Assembly (NCBI GenBank): GCA_030267965.1
Contig: BRYA01000693.1
Coordinates: 1 to 36,014 of the forward strand
Source of the DNA: Triparma columacea
Lineage: Eukaryota > Sar > Bolidophyceae > Parmales > Triparmaceae
Direction of reading: 5' to 3'
DNA length: 36,014 nt
Shown here piece by piece: positions 29,541-36,014 of this stretch. Numbering within the stretch: position 1 is the first letter of the stretch; each line of letters starts with the position of its first letter. The position numbers and the translations under genes are program-made. Below the pieces are notes generated by a model, which was given only the letters and a program-made list of their open reading frames with translations, ran no database searches and was not told where the DNA came from.

Positions 29541-30184
29541 GTGAAGAGTTTGTATGTTATTTGGGATCTTTTTTAACACTGCAGAAAGGGAATTAAGGGC
29601 GTCGCAACTTACGTATAGGACAAAACGTAAACGGTTGGACGGCTGGAAACTATCTCATTTTTCTTGCCCCCTCACCCCCCACCACCTCCAACTCCTTCAA
29701 GGCCTCATTCATTTTATTTTTTTGGGACACAGACGGCAAGAGACGTCACGCCCATCTTCTCACAGCACCCCACAAGCTCCATTACCCACCGGGGTAGAGA
29801 ATTCCGACGGTTTCGAACCCCAGAGCTCCATATCCACAAATAGCCCGACTGTGAGGAGGTCGCATTGGGAAGAATTTTGAGGACACTAGAACCTCAGGTG
29901 AGCGAAAGACGGACGGCGAGGAACGAGTGTGGGAATTACCAAGCAATCGTAAGTTCATACCTATACCTAGAACCGAAGTATACAAATCCCACAAGCATCC
30001 CGGCAGGCCTGCTGGCGAGGAGGATGGGAGAGTGTTTTTCTCATGCTTTTTTACGACTAATGTCGCGCAATCGCAAATCAATCCCAATATCTAACCACGC
30101 CCTACTTCCGCCTACCCGTAAAATTTCGCTCACTTGCAGGCATTTTCAACTCCCTAAAACCCTCCCAAAGCACCTTAAGAGGAG
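29541..30184 (+). other. no firm gene; remnant with zinc-finger-tail similarity
   Basis: Several short open frames exist, none with a clear start or family. After an acceptor-like CTCACTTGCAG at about 30137, one frame reads KTLPKHLKRSPSK (about 30157-30195), which resembles the C-terminal SKTMPKHLKRNPQC of the gene at 32098-34094, with mostly synonymous codon differences. The rest of that gene is not found here. A donor-like CTCAG|GTGAGC lies near 29896. It may be a decayed paralogue. Confidence 0.3.
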
Positions 30185-31640
30185 TCCTAGCAAACTTAAT
30201 CAACTTCGCGGCAAGGCTCCTCCTGCTCGATTGTATTAATACATCTAATCGATCGATTTGTACGTGTAGACCGACCCGTCACACTTCCACGCGCCAGCGC
30301 CAATACCTTTCCTGCAAGGCCTGTCGGTGACTTCCTCCCGTTGAGTACGTTTTACAGTACCCTCAATCAACTTCGCGGCAAGGCTCCTCCTGCTCGATTG
30401 TATTAATACATCTAGTCGACCGATTTGTGCGTGTAGACCGACCTGTCACACCTCCACGCGTCAGCACCAATACCATTCCTGCAAGGCCTGTCGGTGACTT
30501 CCTCCCGTTGAGTGTGTACCCTCAATCACCATCGCGGCAACGTTCCTCCAGCTTGATTTTATAAGCACATATAGTCGACCGATTTGTGCGTGTAAACCGA
30601 CCCGTCATACTTCCACGCGTCAGCACCACTACCTTTCCTGCAAGGCCTATCGGTGACTTCCTCCAGTTGAGTACCCTTAGTCAACACCGCAGCAAGGTTT
30701 CTCCTGATCGATTGAATTAATACATCAAGTCGACCGATTTGTGCGTATAGACCGACCCGTAACACTTCCACGTGTCAGCACAAGCACCTTACCTGCAAGG
30801 CGTGTCAGTGACTTCCCCCTGTTGAGTACCCTCAATCACCACCGCGGCAACGTTTCTCCTGCTCGATTGAATTAATACATCCATTCGACCGATTTGTGCG
30901 TGTAGGACGACCCGTCACACCTCCACCCACCAGCACAAGCACCTTTCCTGCAAGGCCTGTCGGAGACTCCCACCCGTTGAGTGTGTACCCTCAGTCACCA
31001 CCGCAGCAAGGTTCCTCCTGCTCGATCGCATAAACACATCTAGTCGACCGATTTGTGCGCGTAGACCGACCTGTCACACTTCCACGCGTCAGCACCAATA
31101 CCTTTCCTGCAAGGAGTGTCGGTGACTTCCTCCCGTTGAGTACCCTCAATCACCACCGCGGCAAGGTTCCTCCTGCCTGAGCGCGCATATATACCGATCC
31201 GACCGATACGTACGTGTATATCGACCCGTAACGCTTCTACGCACCTGCATTACTTACTTGCTTGCAAGGCCTTCTTGGTGACTCTCCACCTCAGAGCAGT
31301 TCCGGTGCCCTCTATCACCACCGCGGCAAGGTTCCTCCCGCTTGAGCGCGTCTATTTATCAACACTACCGATACGTTTGTAAAAATCGACCCGTCACACC
31401 TCCACGCGTCAGCACAAGCACCTTACCTGCAAGGCCTGTCGGAGACTCCCTCCCGTTGAGTACCCTCAATCACCACCGCGGCAACGTTCCTCCTGCTTGA
31501 GCGCGTTTATATACCGACACGACCGATACGTACGTATATACCGACCTGTGACGCGTGTTGGTGTTGGTGTGTTGGTGTTCTCCGCACCTACACTACTTGC
31601 TTGCTTGCCTTCTTGGTGACTCTCCACCTCTACACCATCC
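30185..31640 (+). repeat. satellite array, about nine units of 155-167 bp
   Basis: The anchor CGATTTG (later CGATACG) occurs at 30254, 30421, 30580, 30735, 30890, 31049, 31204, about 31369 and 31524, so unit length is about 155-167 bp. Conserved blocks are CCTGCAAGGCCTGTCGGTGA, CTCCCGTTGAGTACCCTCAA, ACCGCGGCAAGGTTCCTCCT and TAGACCGACCCGTCACAC. The last three units are more divergent. No unit holds a sustained ORF. TTGAG...CTCAA can form a small stem with variable loop length in several units. The period is close to a nucleosome repeat. Confidence 0.9.
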
Positions 31641-31998
31641 CCTCTGTTCAAGGTAAGATTTCGTAGCCCTCAGGGAGAAAATCATCTCTGTCCTTATCGC
31701 CGCATAATTACTCACACCCACGAACTCCGCTCATTCGCCCCTTCTCTCTGTTAGGGTTTGTTTGGCAGTACTATCATGGAACACAGAACAAATTCGTCGA
31801 GGTGAGAACAGAGGGCATAAGCGACGACAGAATTGTTGGCTGCAGGAGGAACGAAGTAGCAGTGGTCCGTAGAAAATAAATCCTTTCCAACGAATCCTTC
31901 TGGACAAATCCTTTCTCTGACCAACCTCCCCCCCCGACTCTTCGCTCCACTAATCACAGTTCCTCCTCGACCTCAAAGTCTTGTCTACTAGCGTTTAG
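31587..31998 (+). pseudogene. candidate 3' gene fragment next to the satellite
   Basis: Three segments join in phase across GT-AG junctions: up to 31652 (donor AAG|GTAAGA), 31755-31801 (ends GAG|GTGAGA), 31960-31998 (ends TAG). The translation is HYLLAFLVTLHLYTIPSVQ, then GFVWQYYHGTQNKFVE, FLLDLKVLSTSV; the first part is a plausible membrane segment. No ATG or upstream acceptor is visible because the sequence runs directly into the last satellite unit. Either the 5' end was replaced by the array or the frame is fortuitous. Confidence 0.3.
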
Positions 31999-32097
31999 TT
32001 AAAACCTAAGTTTACCATTGGAGTTTAAACACAATTTTCTTTTTTTCCCTTCTCATCTTCCCCCCCCCTCCCCCCCCACTACCCCCAACCCACCCCG

Positions 32098-34094
32098 CTA
32101 CTCCCACCCATCCGGCTCAAAGCTGGAAAGGTAGTCGTTCTCGGAGACGCGGCACTGCGGATTGCGCTTCAGGTGCTTCGGCATGGTCTTGCTCCTGCTC
32201 CCATGGGTGCAAGTCCAGGTGCAGCTCTTGCACTTCCAGCGCTTTTTCTGCGAGGCCACCCTAGACCCTTTGGCCGCTGCGTTACGCTTGTCGTAATTCG
32301 CCTTCTCCTTGGACCCTTCCTCGAGCTTTCGGTACTTGGTCCTAGTCTTGCCCTGATTAGACTTGTTGAACGCGGTGCGGTTCGCCTTGCGCTTTGTCGC
32401 GAGGTTTGTGGCCTCGTCCTCGGCAATCTCCATGGCTACCTCGGGGTCGAGGTTCGTGTCCTTTTCCATGAGCTTATCAAACGCCCTCTTTGAGTCCGCC
32501 TTGTGTATGTCCTCCTTAGTGGTCTGGCCTCCGAGCACACTACCTAGTTGCTTCTTCTTTTCCATCAATAGCGCCCCTGCAGTGCCGCCCGCCTTGGAAA
32601 AAATTTGTTTCACAACCTTGGAGTCACTGCTGCCGGTGACGTAGGACACCTTATTCTCCCACTCCTTGACCTCTTCCGCCCTTACTCCATATTTCAGAAT
32701 CCTCTCCGGGTGGGATGTCCCGGGGACGCCCACGACCTTCCCGGACTTCTCGATGCCGCCCTTGAAAAGCTCCATCATCTCCTGCGGGATGAACATGCGG
32801 TTCAGCCATGTGAAGCTGGCCTGGGAAAACGGCACAACGTTGCCCTCGATGTAGCTCAAAAACTCGACTAAGACCTCCCGATACCTGGCGTGGGGGGCAT
32901 GGGGAAGGGGGGGATGGGGGGTGAGCGTTCGAGAAGTTTCCGCTCTGGACTCGCGCGCTCTGGAATCGCTCGCTCTGGACTCGCGCGCTCTGGAATCGCT
33001 CGCTCTGGACTCGCGCGCTCTTAACCACCCTTGCGCCGCCGCACACGTACATGAGCGCGAGAGTATCGAGGTCCTCCTTAGCCATGTAAACCTCAGCCTC
33101 CGTCCCGTGGGGTAGGACCAGTGGACAGGCATTGCATGACGCGACCTGCTCGTCAAAAAAGTCCGTTCCCCCCTCCTTCCCTTCGAGGGATGAGTTGATG
33201 TCCAAAGCGACTAGTTGCCAACAGTGCGACATCAAGTCGCCGCTGGTGCGCAGTGTCCTGTGTTTGCCCTGCATACCGATTCCCCTGGTCTCATAATGGA
33301 GGATGACTGCAGCCGTGGGATTTCCTCTGGGAATGTGGGGCTCGGAGATGATATGTTTGTCCCCATCTTTGTCCGGGTAATTCTGAAGGGGCTTGCGGCT
33401 GTTGACGAATTCCTTGAGTTTCGCTAGTGGTCCATTTGGGTCGTTCTGGGCAGCGATCTGGTTCTTCCGGGAGTTGGGAAGGTTGGGCGAGGGGGAGTTC
33501 TGGGGGCTGAAAGGGGATGAGCTTTGGCTCCCTGAAAGCGTAACTTGTACCGCCGACGAGGAGGAAGGACCAACATGAGCTGGGGCGGGAGGAGGAATAG
33601 GGGATATGGGAGCAGCTGAAGGAACAGCACCACTGAGGAGGGGCACTCCAGTAGGCTCTGCTGCTATATTACGAAAACGTGAGGGCGATTTAGTCGCGAG
33701 ATTGTTAGTCTGGGGGAATTACCAAGCCGGCAAACGAAAGGCGTTGAAAAAGCGCTGAAATGTGTTGAAGGGTGTTGAAAGGCTTGAAAGGCGATTGATA
33801 ATTCCCAAAGTGATGGCGTATGTTCATGTTTGGCATATTTGGGCTCTAAGAGGCATATTTTGTCACTAAGAGGCATATGATTGGGGCGTATGGTTGTAGT
33901 TGTGCATATATTTGTCCAACATTCTCCCTTCTTTTCCGAACTCTTGTTTATATCATTTGAATATTTGTATGTGTGTTGCGTGTGTGTGTATGTGTATGTA
34001 CTATACACCCAATAAACGCACTCTAATTGCCGTGAAGGTACTCACCACTCTCGCTAACGACGCTTTTGCGTTTTTTTGAGCCAGATGCTTCCAT
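32098..34094 (-). CDS. nuclear-type protein with C-terminal Cys/His finger-like tail
   Basis: Proposed exons 34094-34046, 33660-33045, 32884-32098 (483 aa), in phase. Exon 1 (MEASGSKKRKSVVSES) carries a basic nuclear-localisation-like KKRK. The first acceptor is a tandem NAGNAG (33663 or 33660), so isoforms differing by one Ala are possible. A Pro/Ser-rich region precedes a domain with KHIISEPHIPRGNPTAAVIL, MSHCWQLVALDI and ASCNACPLVLPHG. The second part has VEFLSYIEGNVVPFSQASF, basic helices and a final WKCKSCTWTCTHGSRSK with MPKHLKRNPQC, a possible zinc-binding CxxC...H...C. The family is not recognised; a DNA- or RNA-binding role is inference. The second intron's ends are uncertain by a few tens of bases because of internal repeats. 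Confidence 0.6.
32941..33021 (+). repeat. 30-bp tandem repeat, 2.7 copies, intronic
   Basis: Units of CGCTCTGGACTCGCGCGCTC followed by TGGAATCGCT lie inside the second intron of the gene at 32098-34094. They stay open in several frames, which makes continuous ORFs appear on both strands across the intron. Confidence 0.9.
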
Positions 34095-34384
34095 TATGAT
34101 CTCGGAGGGTTTGAATGTATGAGATGATATAAGATGCTTGAAGGATTAGAGTGACGGAATTGAGGCTAGTTTAGTGTGTTGAAATATATTTATGACGACG
34201 TAGTGAAGTTTTAAGCAAACAAATACACGCGTTGAAAAGATAAAGATGACCAGCAAATATAATTGAAGAAAAAGGAAAAGGAGATCTGACAAACTTGAAG
34301 GGAAGTCCTCCGATTGTTCATAAATTTGCGCTTTTCGTCTCTCACCTCAATTATTTTTGACAACCGTTCTCGCTTACATCGTAG

Positions 34385-34525
34385 GTAGCCGTTCTAAGCC
34401 TTGGATGTGTGGCAGTGGACACCTTCATGCTGCTCCAAACTTTGAAAGCAACTTTCGGGGGAAATTCGTCGTCGCCGTCGCCGTCGGCGTGTGATAACAC
34501 TTATCTGCCGATGGAATTCTCGTAG
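34385..34525 (+). pseudogene. candidate terminal exon, 46 codons plus stop
   Basis: After the acceptor TTACATCGTAG the frame reads VAVLSLGCVAVDTFMLLQTL, then KATFGGNSSSPSPSACDN and TYLPMEFS, stop. It has a membrane-helix-like start and a short Ser/Pro stretch encoded by a TCG/CCG run. No partner exon could be found upstream in 34100-34384, so this may be a remnant or chance. Confidence 0.2.
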
Positions 34526-35175
34526 TACTACGTCGGCATGAGCAGGAAAGGAAGCTCAGAGTAAAGCAATACGTAGCCATGGTCATGGCATTGAATGGTT
34601 TTGGAGCGATAACCTTGCTTCCGACTCGTCGACGATCTGGAGAAGACGCGGCCCTTGGGTAGGTTCTGTGAGAGCCCCTTGACCGGCGGAAGTCCTAAAT
34701 AATCCTTATCAAGAGGGGAAGGGCTCGGGGCCTGAATGGTATGGGGAGGAAGGGTGGGCACTGGGACGGGTATTGGAAGGGTCTACGAGTACCGGGGAGA
34801 GGGGAGGACGCGTGGAGAGCCTCCCGCTGCATGGGAGGTCTCGTCTCAGTTTGATTTTATAAGTAAAGGTCCCATTCACTTGTGAAATTATTACATGGCC
34901 AGGAAGTCTTCGTCCGACTTGGCAAGCTGACTTTTCTGACCGAAATCAGCCAAAAAGAGAATCCATGAGGTCTTCAGCATCGCGTTCCCCCAGTTAAAAT
35001 AAGGCTCGAACGGGTTCTTCTCGTAGAAAGAAGAGCTCCGACTTCCAAAAATCTATCCCCCCGTGTAAATTCAATGAATACTAGAGAGGTTAGTGAGAAT
35101 CTTGTTCACTTTTGAGGACCTCTACCTCGCCTCAAACGCGTCGTTTGCGCTCGCTTCTTTCGTATTCTGAGTCTG
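34526..35175. other. no supported gene
   Basis: A 77-codon minus-strand frame (34761-34528, ending YVLLYSELPFLLMPT) lacks an ATG and a visible partner exon. I see no RNA gene or repeat here. Confidence 0.4.
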
Positions 35176-35478
35176 ATGGTCCATACAGGCGCCCATGCAG
35201 AAGGAATCCCAACAAAATTTGCTTACATGCAAGTTTTGACTCTCCCCCGGCTAATCGCCCACAGCAAAGAGTTGTGGAGGGCAATTATTGACAATTACAA
35301 GACGAGGCTTCCCCGACAATTTGCTATCGTTACCTCACCAAGCCTCATCGGCTATAGCATCGTTATGACATCACTGATAGATGATGAAAAAGGCATTTCT
35401 TCCAATGCGTCGCATCTGGGGGAGATGACAAATAAAATAATGAAAAGACGTATGTTAATAGCAACTCTATTTTGGTAG
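35176..35478 (+). CDS. hypothetical ORF, 100 aa, doubtful
   Basis: ATG-initiated: MVHTGAHAEGIPTKFAYMQV, then LIAHSKELWRAIIDNYKTRL, FAIVTSPSLIGYSIVMTSL, and ends RRMLIATLFW. The composition is protein-like and codon use is unremarkable. A perfect donor GTATGT occurs near 35450, so the last ten codons may be intronic and the ORF an exon of a larger gene. No family recognised. Confidence 0.3.
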   Translation: MVHTGAHAEGIPTKFAYMQVLTLPRLIAHSKELWRAIIDNYKTRLPRQFAIVTSPSLIGYSIVMTSLIDDEKGISSNASHLGEMTNKIMKRRMLIATLFW

Positions 35479-36014
35479 GGAGTTGATATAAGTGCGATAA
35501 GCCAACTTACCAAATATTAAGCTCCGAAAATGTCTATAAGCTTCAGAGGCTGATTTGGGTCAAAATGAGCTTTTTGAATGACAAATTTAAACGTAAAGAT
35601 GCCGACGTATCGTGATATTTTTTTCAATTATCGGTAGAATTACGACGGAACTTTCGCGGAGTATTTTCGCAGTAAATTTCTGATGCCGTAACTTACTTTC
35701 CTTCTCCTCTCCTTCTCGGTGATTATGATGATTAAACATGTCCATTTGCCCCAAAGAACGGATTTCTATTGGGATTCCTTTCTACGGGGGGCGACCTGAA
35801 CCGAATGGATGAGTATACGGTTATAATAACACCAGAAAACGCAACTTCCGTCAATTCAGACCTCATAACATGGGAGCCCCCGAAACGAAAGAACAATCCC
35901 CTCCTAGGGCCGTTACGGTCGGAAATAACCATCCACAATACAACACTAACTTCTCTGTAGATTGAAAGTGCCGTTACTAGTATAAACTATACGTTTCCCC
36001 GCGATTGAATAGTA
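35479..36014. other. AT-rich intergenic to window end; one weak ORF
   Basis: A 63-codon plus-strand frame at 35769-35960 (YTVIITPENATSVNSDLITW, then EPPKRKNNPLLG) has no ATG at its head and no clear splice partner. Nothing else is supported. Confidence 0.35.

Noticed and set aside
30185..31640. Hammerhead or other self-cleaving ribozyme in the satellite units
   Set aside because: The conserved CTGATGA...GAA core of a hammerhead is not present; only a short simple stem is seen.
32651..33156. Two long overlapping frames across the 33-kb repeats as separate genes
   Set aside because: They overlap only because a 30-bp intronic repeat lacks stops; joining the outer parts by a phase-2 intron gives one continuous protein.

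Overview
This is nuclear DNA of a eukaryotic alga, most likely a photosynthetic stramenopile (ochrophyte). Bolidophyceae/Parmales is the best guess, but it is not proven. The support is: dense short spliceosomal introns (about 80-220 nt, mostly GTGAG donors, C/T-rich acceptors); two proteins whose N-terminus is a signal peptide followed directly by Phe, the plastid presequence pattern of algae with complex red plastids; an outer-dynein-arm docking-type coiled coil, so a flagellar gene set; and a class-E-like 7TM receptor together with an RGS protein. Exon models were built by hand from splice-site consensus and reading-frame phase. Every multi-exon model given with firm coordinates closes in frame.

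Positions 1-26,330 are gene-dense and regular. In order: a 5'-truncated unknown gene; an ankyrin / multi-TM / RGS gene; a plastid-directed RluA-type pseudouridine synthase (-); a plastid-directed Ser/Thr/Pro-rich protein; a 1.2-kb inverted-repeat region carrying three copies of an unrecognised micro-ORF; a second copy of the Ser/Thr/Pro-rich gene that has lost its signal peptide; gamma-SNAP (-, with an assembly gap inside an intron); an axonemal docking-complex coiled coil (+); an alpha/beta hydrolase (-) with a small overlapping ORF; a nucleotide-sugar transporter (+); two head-to-head 2H phosphoesterases; a tail-anchored TPR protein (-); a PAP2 lipid phosphatase (+); a 7TM receptor (-); a secreted acidic protein (-); and ClpP (+). 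Most neighbours are divergent across 60-310 bp or convergent across 47-130 bp, so promoters and 3' ends are shared tightly.

From 26,330 to the end the window is looser and repeat-rich. It holds a multi-TM protein of an apparently expanded family that stops abruptly, then in the same frame after one TAA the C-terminal third of a triose-phosphate/nucleotide-sugar transporter. It also holds a roughly 100-bp G-rich tandem repeat, a satellite of about nine 155-167 bp units ending in a candidate gene fragment, a nuclear-looking zinc-finger-tailed protein (-), and about 1.9 kb with only weak ORFs.

The most notable items are the ankyrin-TM-RGS architecture, the MKALV micro-ORF family inside the inverted repeat, the transporter/multi-TM breakpoint, the paired 2H phosphoesterases, and a 61-nt repeat shared by introns of two neighbouring genes.
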